From an uncultured Pseudomonadota bacterium (GTDB lineage Bacteria; Pseudomonadota; Gammaproteobacteria; Steroidobacterales; Steroidobacteraceae), in assembly GCA_903879335.1 (NCBI GenBank), contig CAIRLC010000032.1:1-56124 (forward strand): a stretch of DNA of 56,124 nt. The letters are read 5' to 3'. A program made the translations under genes and the position numbers. Each line of letters begins with the position of its first letter. Within the stretch, counting starts at the first letter, position 1. This document shows positions 35,721-43,962 of the stretch, piece by piece. The notes under the pieces are model-generated. The model ran no database searches and was not told the DNA's origin. It saw only the letters and a list, made by a program, of their open reading frames with translations.

Positions 35721-38149
35721 GGGCTCTGCTCCTCGATATAGGGGGGGATGAAATGGGGAAGCCACGCCTCGGCGGACTCCCCGTACCGATCGATCAAGGC
35801 ATGGACGGCCTCGACGGTAGCCGTGCGGCCCGATATCACGCGCAGCTCATGCTCCAAGCCGCGCAGATCAAGCTCGGCGACAATCGAGTCTCGTCCCTGG
35901 CGGACGAGGAAGCGGCGTGAACCGGGATTGAGTTCTGTTCTTAAAATGTCGTATTCGCGTGCAGTCAGCCCCATCCCTTCGACGTAGTCAGCCAGCGCAG
36001 CGTCCGGATTGGGGAACAGGACCTTGGTGGGTGTTTGTTCCACCAACGATCGCGCGACTCGGCTCGCTAAAATGTCACTCGGGCTTTGAGTCGCAAACGC
36101 CATGACCGCGTTGCGCTTGCGCCAGGTTTTCGTGCCATCGGCGGCTAAATCGGCGAACTCATTGCTACCGATGAGTTTCGAGAACTCGTCGATCCACGCC
36201 ACCAGTGGCCGCCCATCCAAGAGCGCTTCGATGCGCTCGAACAAATAGGCGGTGAGCGGTGCGCGGACGATTGGATCCTGCAGAATTTCGGTCATATCAA
36301 AACCGACCAGACGGGATTGACTCAGTTGATGAGTGATGGCGTCCTCAGGCGCGTCGAAGGCCCACGCGAGTGCACCGCCGGAGGATTCGCACCACGGCCG
36401 CAAGCGGGCATGCGGCCCATCGGCGCTGGTGGGATCTAAGAATTCGAGTAGGCGCGATAGCCGGCGCGAACGGCGCTCAAGCGCCAGCACACCCTGGAGG
36501 GCGTCATCGAGTTCGGCTTCGTCCCGCACGGCCAAAGGACGTCCCGGGCGCTCGAGCAGCATGAGCAACCATCGCCTTAAGAACGCACGCGCGTGCTCGC
36601 CATCACCGATCTGTAAAGGATTGCACCCGGTGAGCTCACCCCGTTTGAGTGGCAAATACAGTCCGTCGAGTGCACGCACCAGCACCTCAAGACCGCAGTC
36701 CTTGTCAAAGAGAATCTGAGTCGTCCCCCGTCGCGCCAATAAGCAAATCAGGAAGCCGATGAAAACCGTCTTACCCGACCCTGTAGGGCCGCAGACAAAG
36801 GTGTGACCGGTGTCACTGCGCGAGCCACCGCTGGGGTCGCGCGGATCGGTGGCGTGCAGCGAGAAGTGATACAGCGTGCCAGCCCGCGTTCGCAGTTCGG
36901 CGAGTGACAAGCCCCAGTGATTGTCTTGCGCACGGCCGCTTGGATAATCGTGCAAGGGCGATAGACCGGCAAAATTGCGGCTGGTGATTGGCGCCAGACG
37001 CGGGCGCTGAGCGTGATTGCCAGGTAGCTGGGCCCAAAAGGCTGGTGCTACGGCAAAATCTTCGCGAGCCGTTAGACAGCCCACATCCGCCAACAAGGAT
37101 CGCGCTTTGGCGATGGCGTTATGCAACTCGCCGATGCGCGCCCGTTCGGAGCCGTCCGGATAGAACGACTCTGTCAGCACTTGCAGACTGAAGTGATGGT
37201 CGCCCATGACGAACTCACCGCTGGCCAAGGCGTCAATCGCGCCGCGCAACGCCACCACTTGAGAAACGGCAGCATCACCGGCGTTGCCGAGGCGATGGGC
37301 TTGGCGGTCCAAGAGACCGAGCGCGGCTCCCCGGCTTAAAAAGGTAAAACTTTGCGTCATTACCAACGGAAAGGGCGCGGTGAGCAGGCTATCGAGCATG
37401 CCGACCTGAGTCGGGTTCGGATATTCCTTCAGACCGAGGAATGCGCCCATGCGGGTGGCCGTGGGCAATCGATATTCGACCGTTTCCCATCCAAATAGCA
37501 GCCGGTCGGTCCCGACCAATTGCGCAACGGGGCCGCTGGAGAGTGGGATCGGTTGCCAGACCCCATTGATCAGACGGGCCACAAATTCGAGGAGTTGCGA
37601 GCGGCGATGCCCGCGATGCTCATAGACGGCGAGCGGCATCGGATCGTACGGCGCCAGACTCGCTTCTACGGTTCTCGACCAGTTCGAGAGTGCGGCAAGT
37701 GCGGTGGTTAGGTCATCGCTGCGTCCACCCTTAGCGCTCAGCCCGGTGTATCGGCTTAAGCCCAGCGGCTTGTAGACCAGACTGATGTAGAGGTCATTCC
37801 GCATGAGGTCGGTCGCCGCCAAGCGGGCTCGGTAACGCGCCGAGACGCGTCCGGCAAAGCCGGGCGTCGTGGCCTCGACCCGCAAGGGCAGCGCGCGATC
37901 ACGTAAAACGTGTGTCCACAGCGAAATTTCGGGTGATGCGATGTTCCGCAAGAAAATGTTCAGTCGCTCGTGGGCGGCCGCGATTTCGGCCTCCGTCAGG
38001 CATTCGAAGGCTCGTCCGCCAAGTTTCCAGGTGGCCAGGTACGCGCCATCGTCGAGACTCAACACCGTGGGTGAGACGTGCATGCGATAGGGCACAGCGA
38101 CTGCGATGGGCACCGAGTCGTGTTGGGGTCTACGGGTGCGGCTCAGCAT
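35717..38149 (-). CDS. virB4: VirB4-type T4SS ATPase
   Basis: 810 residues, normal for VirB4/TrbE. The N-terminal CagE_TrbE_VirB domain is followed by a Walker A (CGPTGSGKTVFIGFLI) near residue 455 and a Walker B (PLVAWIDEFSKLIGS) near 645. It drives pilin extraction and machine assembly. Its start overlaps virB3 by 7 bases. The gene is intact. Confidence 0.96.
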   Translation of the reverse strand: MLSRTRRPQHDSVPIAVAVPYRMHVSPTVLSLDDGAYLATWKLGGRAFECLTEAEIAAAHERLNIFLRNIASPEISLWTHVLRDRALPLRVEATTPGFAGRVSARYRARLAATDLMRNDLYISLVYKPLGLSRYTGLSAKGGRSDDLTTALAALSNWSRTVEASLAPYDPMPLAVYEHRGHRRSQLLEFVARLINGVWQPIPLSSGPVAQLVGTDRLLFGWETVEYRLPTATRMGAFLGLKEYPNPTQVGMLDSLLTAPFPLVMTQSFTFLSRGAALGLLDRQAHRLGNAGDAAVSQVVALRGAIDALASGEFVMGDHHFSLQVLTESFYPDGSERARIGELHNAIAKARSLLADVGCLTAREDFAVAPAFWAQLPGNHAQRPRLAPITSRNFAGLSPLHDYPSGRAQDNHWGLSLAELRTRAGTLYHFSLHATDPRDPSGGSRSDTGHTFVCGPTGSGKTVFIGFLICLLARRGTTQILFDKDCGLEVLVRALDGLYLPLKRGELTGCNPLQIGDGEHARAFLRRWLLMLLERPGRPLAVRDEAELDDALQGVLALERRSRRLSRLLEFLDPTSADGPHARLRPWCESSGGALAWAFDAPEDAITHQLSQSRLVGFDMTEILQDPIVRAPLTAYLFERIEALLDGRPLVAWIDEFSKLIGSNEFADLAADGTKTWRKRNAVMAFATQSPSDILASRVARSLVEQTPTKVLFPNPDAALADYVEGMGLTAREYDILRTELNPGSRRFLVRQGRDSIVAELDLRGLEHELRVISGRTATVEAVHALIDRYGESAEAWLPHFIPPYIEEQSP

Positions 38150-38514
38150 GTCCCCTCCTCCGTGAGCACAAGTTCAGGCGCTGCATCGCGGCGACGCGCC
38201 GCGCCGAACGGTCCATAGGTCAACGCCGACCAGGGGGTGGGATTCCCACCCCCCGCCTGGACCCGCACCAACGCCCACACTTTCAACAGCTCGAAGAACC
38301 GCGGTTCCGCTGCACACAGCACCCACACCAGCGCATGGATCGGCAGAGCCGCGGCAAGGCTGAGCAGGTTTCGCGTCAACAAGAACAACTCGAGGGTGAT
38401 CAACGCATTGACGATGAGTGCGGCATAAGGGACACCGAATCGCATCGCCGGTCGCGTGACGCCGACGAACACGACATCCATGCCGACAGTGGGACGTTGG
38501 GCGGGTGGGTTCAT
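38143..38514 (-). CDS. virB3: VirB3-type T4SS inner-membrane protein
   Basis: 123 residues. The pattern VFVGVTRPAMRFGVPYAALI with a following hydrophobic segment and WVLCAAEPRFFELLKVWA is that of VirB3/TrbD. It is longer than the ~100 residues usual, with an extra C-terminal tail. It works with VirB4. It starts 1 base after the virB2 stop. Confidence 0.88.
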   Translation of the reverse strand: MNPPAQRPTVGMDVVFVGVTRPAMRFGVPYAALIVNALITLELFLLTRNLLSLAAALPIHALVWVLCAAEPRFFELLKVWALVRVQAGGGNPTPWSALTYGPFGAARRRDAAPELVLTEEGTC

Positions 38515-38515
38515 G

Positions 38516-38800
38516 TCAGACGCCGCCGAGCGTCCGTACCCAGGTCACCACCTGCGGCGCGCCAAAGACCAGCAGGATGCCGAGCGCTCCGCCGAGCGCC
38601 CATCCCCAACTGATGCGGTTAAACCAAGCGGCAACGCCGAGTGCCATGACCGCAATCACGGCGATGGGAGTCAGCGTGGTGAGTAAGTCGGTTTGGAAGG
38701 CCGTGGCACCCGTCGAGAACGGGCTGGTTTGGGCCAGTGCGGGCGTCGCGGCAAGGGCGAGTACTGGGATCGCCAGAGTCATGATCGGTCGAGTCTTCAT
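38516..38800 (-). CDS. virB2: VirB2/TrbC-type major pilin
   Basis: 94 residues: a signal sequence (LAIPVLALAATPALA, cleavage before QTSPFSTG) followed by two hydrophobic helices (LTTLTPIAVIAVMALGVAAW and GWALGGALGILLVFGAPQVV) joined by a short polar loop. This is the VirB2 pilin architecture. AGGAGGA precedes the ATG. It is the first gene of the virB operon, with no virB1 transglycosylase gene in front. Confidence 0.92.
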   Translation of the reverse strand: MKTRPIMTLAIPVLALAATPALAQTSPFSTGATAFQTDLLTTLTPIAVIAVMALGVAAWFNRISWGWALGGALGILLVFGAPQVVTWVRTLGGV

Positions 38801-38855
38801 CGGTGGATTCCTCCTGTGGTTGGGAGACGCAGCATCAGCCGACCGAGGGTCAAAC

Positions 38856-38875
38856 CGTGAGCCGGATATCTCACG
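38856..38875. promoter_or_regulatory. Inverted repeat between divergent virB2 and exonuclease genes
   Basis: CGTGAG (38856-38861) and CTCACG (38870-38875) with an 8-base spacer, in the 160-bp gap upstream of both the virB operon and the exonuclease gene. A candidate operator for control of the secretion operon. No assigned regulator; KfrA-like or ParB-type proteins of the same replicon are possible. Confidence 0.35.
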
Positions 38876-38959
38876 TCTTTGTGTAGAAATGCCTCTTGCA
38901 TCGCGGAGACTCGACCGGCTACGCGCGCGCGTTTACCCTGAACGGAATTCGGTGGAGGA

Positions 38960-39877
38960 ATGATGGACACACTCGACTCAACGGCTTTGGAATCAGCAGC
39001 CGCCCTACTCGCGGCAAATCCCGATTACCGCGTTATTCGCCGGCTCGCCATTCGCGATAATTTTTCAGCGCCATCGCAGGAGACTACGGCGATCGCGATC
39101 GTGGTCGATACGGAAACCACAGGCCGTTTTGCCGACGATGCGATGATCGAGATCGCCTTGTTACGGGTCGAGTACGACGTGGCGACCGGACGGATTATTC
39201 GGATTCTTGATACATACTCAGGTTTGGAGGATCCGGGATTCCCAATCCCAGCGGAATCCACTGAAATTCACGGCATCACCGATGCCATGGTTGCCGGACA
39301 ACGTATCGATGACGCACGAGTCGCCGCGATCGTCGAGGGTGCATCGATCGTAATCGCGCATAACGCTGCTTTTGACCGCCCGTTCCTCGAGCGACGTCTC
39401 AAAGTGTTCGAAAGCCTGGCCTTCGGCTGTTCCCATGCGCAGATCCCGTGGGGTCGAGAAGGTATACGCGGCACGAAGCTTGAGTACCTCGGCTTTCTGT
39501 TTGGTTTCTTCTACGAGGCGCATCGTTCGGAGATTGATTGCCGCGCGCTGCTGGAAGTGCTGGCGCAGCGCTTACCGCAGTCCGGCGAATACGCTCTCAA
39601 ACTACTGCTGGATGCCGCACACGCGCCGCTACTTCGCTTATGGGCGACTGGTTCACCGTTTGATAGCAAAGACCGTTTACGGGAACGCGGCTATCGGTGG
39701 GAAGCGGCGGTCAAAACCTGGGCACGAGTCGTGGCTAAGGATGACGCCAAGGAAGAGAGCGAATGGCTGAAACTTGAAGTCTACGGCGGTCGACCAGCAC
39801 AGATTGATGTTGAGGTTCTGGACGCAAAAGTTCGTTTTTCGCACCGCCCCGGTCCACGTAAAGCTCGCGTGATCTGA
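38960..39877 (+). CDS. DEDDh 3'-5' exonuclease (DnaQ-like)
   Basis: 305 residues; a second ATG at 38963 has better spacing from GGAGGA and may be the true start. The Exo I motif is IVVDTETTGR near residue 50, Exo II is in IVIAHNAAFDRPFLERRL, and the final acidic/His residues lie in AHRSEIDCRALLEVL. It should degrade DNA (or RNA) from 3' ends. It is not the chromosomal pol III epsilon subunit: the C-terminal ~100 residues, which include RLRERGYRWEAAVKTWARVV, are unlike it. Divergent from virB; plasmid backbones often carry such accessory exonucleases. Confidence 0.85.
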   Translation: MMDTLDSTALESAAALLAANPDYRVIRRLAIRDNFSAPSQETTAIAIVVDTETTGRFADDAMIEIALLRVEYDVATGRIIRILDTYSGLEDPGFPIPAESTEIHGITDAMVAGQRIDDARVAAIVEGASIVIAHNAAFDRPFLERRLKVFESLAFGCSHAQIPWGREGIRGTKLEYLGFLFGFFYEAHRSEIDCRALLEVLAQRLPQSGEYALKLLLDAAHAPLLRLWATGSPFDSKDRLRERGYRWEAAVKTWARVVAKDDAKEESEWLKLEVYGGRPAQIDVEVLDAKVRFSHRPGPRKARVI

Positions 39878-39990
39878 AGTATTTCGGTCGATCTTCGACT
39901 TTCTATACAAAGACACTCGATATTCGACATACGGTCACCAGAACTTCAACGGCAACATCTGGATTCGTGTTGCCCGTTTGGAGTGTTGCG

Positions 39991-40611
39991 ATGCGTCGGC
40001 TCGACCTGGATGTGCCCTTCCAAGATCGGCATCTGGCTAAACGGCTTGGTGCGCGCTGGGACGTTTATCGTAAGCAGTGGTTCGTGCCAGAGTCCACAGA
40101 CCCGGCTGCACTGCTCGGTTGGTGCTGCGCAAGCGCCTCGGTGAACGTCCGCTCGCATGGCTATTACCTGCTTGAGACCCAGCATCCGTGTGACAACTGC
40201 GGCCGCTCATCGCGGGTGCACGGTATTGTGCTCCCGACCGGACATGAGGTTCGGATGCTCGGCGATTATCCGCTGGGTGATGAATGGGAGCGATCGGATG
40301 AGCCGTCGTTGATTGCATTTGTCACCAACTTGGCGCCGAGCGTGAGTGCGCGTATCCGCCAGGACACCTGGTGTTATCGGCCACGGCAGAGTTTCAAGCA
40401 CCCGGAACCGTATCACCTCAACCATTGCGAGTTTTGCGGCGGCCAATTCGATGATTACCAACTCTTCGCAACACCTGGATCGGGCTTTGACGTGCTCAGC
40501 GAAATACAGGCCGCCGAGATTCAGGTCACGGCGGTCGGTTCTGGCTTTGCCGGCGCTGCCGAGCATTTTTCCTACGGCGTCGCTTTTTTGGACGCGATGC
40601 GTCGGCGCTAA
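39991..40611 (+). CDS. DUF5710 domain protein with zinc-ribbon-like cysteines
   Basis: 206 residues from the ATG at 39991, with TTTGGAG 7-13 bases upstream. LDLDVPFQDRHLAKRLGARWD and KQWFVPES are the DUF5710 signature, a domain often next to DNA primase or topoisomerase-like parts of mobile DNA. Two CxxC pairs follow (CDNCG near 70 and CEFCG near 150), a likely zinc site. The last ~50 residues are unlike known domains. Function unknown; the family is enriched on plasmids and in prophages, consistent with the location. Confidence 0.75.
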   Translation: MRRLDLDVPFQDRHLAKRLGARWDVYRKQWFVPESTDPAALLGWCCASASVNVRSHGYYLLETQHPCDNCGRSSRVHGIVLPTGHEVRMLGDYPLGDEWERSDEPSLIAFVTNLAPSVSARIRQDTWCYRPRQSFKHPEPYHLNHCEFCGGQFDDYQLFATPGSGFDVLSEIQAAEIQVTAVGSGFAGAAEHFSYGVAFLDAMRRR

Positions 40612-40617
40612 GGTCGA

Positions 40618-41157
40618 CTAGAGGGTGCGAGACATCACCACCATCGCTGCGTGTTCAGGGCGCACGCCGGGCTCGACCAACTGGGCGTGATCGAATACGT
40701 CGAAGCCGAGTGCGCGATAGCGGTCGACGACGGCGTGTTGATTAGTCATCGCCCGCAACCATATCGATGTCCGCCCCGCCGTGCGCGCGTCGTCGATAGC
40801 GTCTTCGATTAAGCGTTGACCCACGCGTCGTCCGGCGGCTGAGGGCAGGACATAGACGCGTTCAAGGTAGGCCGCGTTCGTTAAAGTGCCGATGTTTTCC
40901 AGCCGGTGCCATTTTAGATAGCCGGCATCGACGCCCGCGCGGCGCGCGATTTTATAGACCACATTTGGCACGCTAATTTCAGTTTCGAGTTGTTGGCGAC
41001 TGAATGCACGGGCGAGATAGTTTTCCATGGCATTCGGCTGCCAGAGGTAGGCGTAATAAGCCGCGTAGCTCTCGCTAGCGATGGTTTGTAGTCGGTCGAG
41101 ATCGTTAGCGGTCACGGTGGTGCATTCGATCGGGATTTCGGCCTCTGTGTCCGGCAT
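40618..41157 (-). CDS. GNAT-family N-acetyltransferase
   Basis: 179 residues. The acetyl-CoA-binding motif is in RVYVLPSAAGRRVGQRLIEDA, with a C-terminal RYRALGFDVFDHAQLVEPGV. It should acetylate an amine or protein N-terminus; the substrate is not predictable. It converges with the DUF5710 gene and lies next to the origin. It may be cargo of the plasmid or a small-molecule resistance function. Confidence 0.85.
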   Translation of the reverse strand: MPDTEAEIPIECTTVTANDLDRLQTIASESYAAYYAYLWQPNAMENYLARAFSRQQLETEISVPNVVYKIARRAGVDAGYLKWHRLENIGTLTNAAYLERVYVLPSAAGRRVGQRLIEDAIDDARTAGRTSIWLRAMTNQHAVVDRYRALGFDVFDHAQLVEPGVRPEHAAMVVMSRTL

Positions 41158-41185
41158 GTCGCGTTGAATCGTCCGTAGGAGTTAT

Positions 41186-41211
41186 TACAGGAATCTACAG
41201 GAGATACAGGA
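41186..41211 (+). repeat. Three tandem TACAGGA repeats
   Basis: TACAGGA occurs at 41186-41192, 41196-41202 and 41205-41211, at 9-10 bp steps, about one helical turn apart. The sites lie just upstream of the acetyltransferase start on the minus strand and beside the iteron array. The copy TCTACAGGA (41194-41202 region) recurs at 45070-45078 in the partition gap. They may be a binding site for a regulator or for a replication protein. Confidence 0.5.
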
Positions 41212-41257
41212 GGGGCGTCCAAGCTAATGAAATCGTTGAATAAAATGGCGGTTTTGC

Positions 41258-41345
41258 GGAGAGATGTGACGGTTTGGTGCGAGACGTGTGACGCTTTTTC
41301 GGGGGTGTTGTGACGCCGACTTGGGAGTGATGTGACGTCCGACAC
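41258..41345 (+). repeat. Iteron array of a plasmid origin (four 22-bp units)
   Basis: The core TGTGACG occurs at 41265, 41287, 41309 and 41331, spaced exactly 22 bp each, two DNA turns. Units run 41258-41279, 41280-41301, 41302-41323 and 41324-41345; G/A-rich bases precede each core (GGAGAGA, CGAGACG, GGGGTGT, GGAGTGA). Two weaker relatives, TGTAACG at 41417-41423 and TGCAACG at 41510-41516, lie further right. Such phased direct repeats are the binding sites of a Rep initiator. The RepA gene is next to them. Confidence 0.88.
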
Positions 41346-41573
41346 CGGACGTTATCCCGGAGACCCTCGGCGTTGGGATCAATAAAATCAATGAGTTATA
41401 ACTTAGGCGTGAGAGATGTAACGGGGTCTGATCAACATCACGAAAGTCACTGAATTTACGCAGGTTTTTCGTTGTTCCGGTGCGCTGGTTCTGGCTTTTG
41501 CGTGAGAGTTGCAACGGTCCTGTCTCCGCTCCCCTCCCCGCTTTGCTTTGGCGGGTCGCTCGATGGGCGCTGA

Positions 41574-42680
41574 TCAACGGGTTTTGGGGCGTCGCGGTAA
41601 GTGCGGCCGTGATGGCAATAGCATCAGGCCACCCTCCACGACGGTGACGTTGGCTTCTGGGTAGACCGCACGCACACGCGTCAGCGAGTCGAGAAAGAAA
41701 CGTCGGAACTGGCGCAGTTCGGCATAGGCGTGTCCGAACTGATCTGATAATTGCTGCCAGGTCACGGTGCTCGGCTTACCGAGATGAAAGAGTCGATGGA
41801 CGAGCCACGCGTAGACGTCGAGGTCCATGGGGCTTTTGCGCAACGCTTTGATGGCAGCGGTTGATAAGGGCGCGGAGCGTTCAAGAATAGATTGGAACAG
41901 TACGCTGGATAATTGCATGGTACTCCCCTGCCCGACCGTGGCATCTTCATCCCACCACAGTCTTGCTTCTTCGGCGAAGAGTGCTTGGCGGATATGCAGG
42001 CCAGTGCGCCCGCTGGCGTCGCGGATGTTCTCGTCAATCGATAGGGTGCAATGAATCAATCGCAGCAATTGATTGGCGTAGACGCGCAGGTTGCCCCGCT
42101 CGCCGCGGGTGACCGGCACGTCCAATAGCCGCAGAAACTCGTGCACTGATTTGCCGAGATAAATCTCAGGGGATCCTGTGCGAACGGCTTCGCTGGCACA
42201 GTAAATGGTCAGCAATCGTGCCGGGACGCCGTACGGCAAGCCGGTTTCCGGTCGTGTAGTACCCAAGGTTAATTCAAGCCACCCATTGCGGCGACTGAAT
42301 GAGGTCAGTTCATGCGGGTCGGCGTGTGGGAACGAACACTGAATCAGCGGCACGTAGTGGAAGGAGATTCCATCGAGTGCCGGTGTCTGGTCGGGTATCG
42401 AAGTGGGCGCTGTTGAACTGGCCGGAAGGGCGACCGGGTTTGGCAGTGCTTGGGTCAAGCGCGCCGTGACAGACTGTGGCGTGACGGCGCGTGGTCCTGG
42501 CAGTTCCGCGCGCTGGAAGGCTGTCTCCGGGAAGTCTGGAAAGTGTGCGCGCAGTGCGGTGGGCGTATAGCCATCCGCGACGAGCCGAGCCAAAATACGC
42601 GCGCGTGAGTAGCCTGCCGCTGTATATCGCTGCAGCGCCCCCCTCAGTTCAACGTCAATGTCGTTGGTTTCGGTACTCAC
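41574..42680 (-). CDS. repA: RepA_C-type plasmid replication initiator
   Basis: 368 residues from the GTG at 42680; the frame is open to 42890, but that would overlap parA and is not favoured. An ATG at 42761 is an alternative. The C-terminal half matches the plasmid RepA family: LPYGVPARLLTIYCASEAVR, then LGKSVHEFLRLLDVPVTRGE and LRRSP-like KALRKSPMDLDVYAWLVHRL. It should bind the iterons at 41258-41345 and open the origin. The N-terminal ~100 residues are less conserved and Pro/Ala-rich in places. It is divergent from parA. Confidence 0.85.
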   Translation of the reverse strand: MSTETNDIDVELRGALQRYTAAGYSRARILARLVADGYTPTALRAHFPDFPETAFQRAELPGPRAVTPQSVTARLTQALPNPVALPASSTAPTSIPDQTPALDGISFHYVPLIQCSFPHADPHELTSFSRRNGWLELTLGTTRPETGLPYGVPARLLTIYCASEAVRTGSPEIYLGKSVHEFLRLLDVPVTRGERGNLRVYANQLLRLIHCTLSIDENIRDASGRTGLHIRQALFAEEARLWWDEDATVGQGSTMQLSSVLFQSILERSAPLSTAAIKALRKSPMDLDVYAWLVHRLFHLGKPSTVTWQQLSDQFGHAYAELRQFRRFFLDSLTRVRAVYPEANVTVVEGGLMLLPSRPHLPRRPKTR

Positions 42681-42718
42681 GTGCGCAGAATAATGCCTTT
42701 CAGCCCGGTTGTATGCAC

Positions 42719-42747
42719 GGATTTCTGGTAGATTCTCCGGAAAATCC
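42719..42747. promoter_or_regulatory. Imperfect palindrome in the repA-parA gap
   Basis: GGATTTCTGG (42719-42728) and CCGGAAAATCC (42737-42747) face each other around TAGATTCT. The element sits between the probable repA start and the parA GTG at 42777. It is suited to autoregulation by ParA (whose N-terminal domain is a DNA-binding one) or RepA. Confidence 0.4.
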
Positions 42748-42776
42748 GTGGGTGAGCCCATCTCCGGGAGGACAGT

Positions 42777-43952
42777 GTGCCAGTGACCCCAGCCATTGAC
42801 AAGTTGCAGTCGATTCTCGATTACAGCGAGAACTTCTTGTCCAAGATGCACGAGCTCGGCCAAGCGCCGCATTCGCGCAAATCTCTCCAACGACTCTTCT
42901 CGCCGTCTGAAGCCGCTGACATGGTCGGTCGGGACCGTACGACGTTGGCGCGCGCCGAGGAAGAGTTAAAGGTCGATCCGCCGGTCCGCAACCCGGACAA
43001 TAACCGGCGCATCGGTTATTCGCTCGAGCAGATTCAAGCGTTCCGCGAGCACTTCGGCACATTGCCCTGGCGTGATAGCGCCACCGATCGGCCGATGGTC
43101 ATTGCCTGCCAGAACTTTAAGGGCGGCGTGGGCAAGTCGACCACGTGTATCAATTTTGCACATTACCTCGCGCTGAAGGGGTACCGCGTGCTCGTGATCG
43201 ATACCGACAGCCAGGCGACGACCACGTCGATGTTCGGTTACGTGCCGGATGAAGATATTCGTCAGGAGGACACGATCCTCGGCTATTTAGACGGTTCGCA
43301 CAGCACGCTCCAACCGGTTATTCGGAAGACCTACTTCCCGAACGTAGATCTCGTGCCGGCGTGTTTGGCGCTGTACGAGGCTGAGATCGCGCTCGTCATT
43401 CACATCGCGGAGCAGTCATCGCTCGAGGCGCGTCGTGAAGTGTTTGCGGAGCTCGGGTACGGCATCCAATCGGTGGCCGACAATTACGATGTGGTTCTGC
43501 TCGACTCACCGCCGGCATTGGGTGTCATTTCGCTGAATGTCTTGCTGGCCGCGGATGCGCTGTTGGTGCCAACTGCCGCCAAGATGTTCGACTTTTCCTC
43601 GACCGTGCAGTTCTTCCGCATGATCCGGAATTACGTGGCCCAGTTGGCGCCTGATAAGAGCTATCGCTGGATCTCCGTACTCACGACGCTCTTTGACCAA
43701 CGCTATGACAGCCAGCGCCAGTTCGTCGACGTGATGCGGGCGTGCTTCGGTGAGAGCGCGTTCCAGCGCGTCTTCTTTCACGCCGCAGAAGTGATCAACG
43801 CGTCTGCACAGTTCGTCGGTCCGTATGAACAGGTCAAGCCGAATCGCAAGGTCCTGGAGATGATGGACAGCGTGTTCGGGGAGATCGAGACGGCGATCTT
43901 GCGTGAGTGGCCGTCCAAGCGCGAAGCGCTGCATGGCAAGGGCATCATCTGA
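42777..43952 (+). CDS. parA: ParA partition ATPase, type Ia
   Basis: 391 residues from a GTG with GGGAGG upstream. The N-terminal ~100 residues form a helix-turn-helix (FSPSEAADMVGRDRTTLARAEEEL) as in P1 and F type Ia ParA, which both segregate plasmids and repress their own operon. The deviant Walker A is ACQNFKGGVGKSTTCINFAHYL near residues 108-127, and the Walker B is VVLLDSPPAL. It works with the following parB and a parS site. The separation from parB is 10 bp. Confidence 0.95.
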   Translation: MPVTPAIDKLQSILDYSENFLSKMHELGQAPHSRKSLQRLFSPSEAADMVGRDRTTLARAEEELKVDPPVRNPDNNRRIGYSLEQIQAFREHFGTLPWRDSATDRPMVIACQNFKGGVGKSTTCINFAHYLALKGYRVLVIDTDSQATTTSMFGYVPDEDIRQEDTILGYLDGSHSTLQPVIRKTYFPNVDLVPACLALYEAEIALVIHIAEQSSLEARREVFAELGYGIQSVADNYDVVLLDSPPALGVISLNVLLAADALLVPTAAKMFDFSSTVQFFRMIRNYVAQLAPDKSYRWISVLTTLFDQRYDSQRQFVDVMRACFGESAFQRVFFHAAEVINASAQFVGPYEQVKPNRKVLEMMDSVFGEIETAILREWPSKREALHGKGII

Positions 43953-43962
43953 GGGGATGACG

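Larger units (their letters stand above)
41158..41573. other. Replication origin region (oriV)
   Basis: The 416-bp gap between the acetyltransferase and repA contains the iteron array, an AT-rich stretch (about 80% A+T over 41379-41405), and a poor match to a DnaA box (TTATCCCGG at 41352). Iterons followed by an AT-rich zone and flanked by repA form a typical iteron-type origin. It is the only candidate origin seen in the window. The rest of the gap has no gene. Confidence 0.78.

Noticed and set aside
41258-41345. CRISPR-like or satellite repeat
   Set aside because: Units are 22 bp with only a 7-bp conserved core and no spacers; position beside repA identifies them as iterons.
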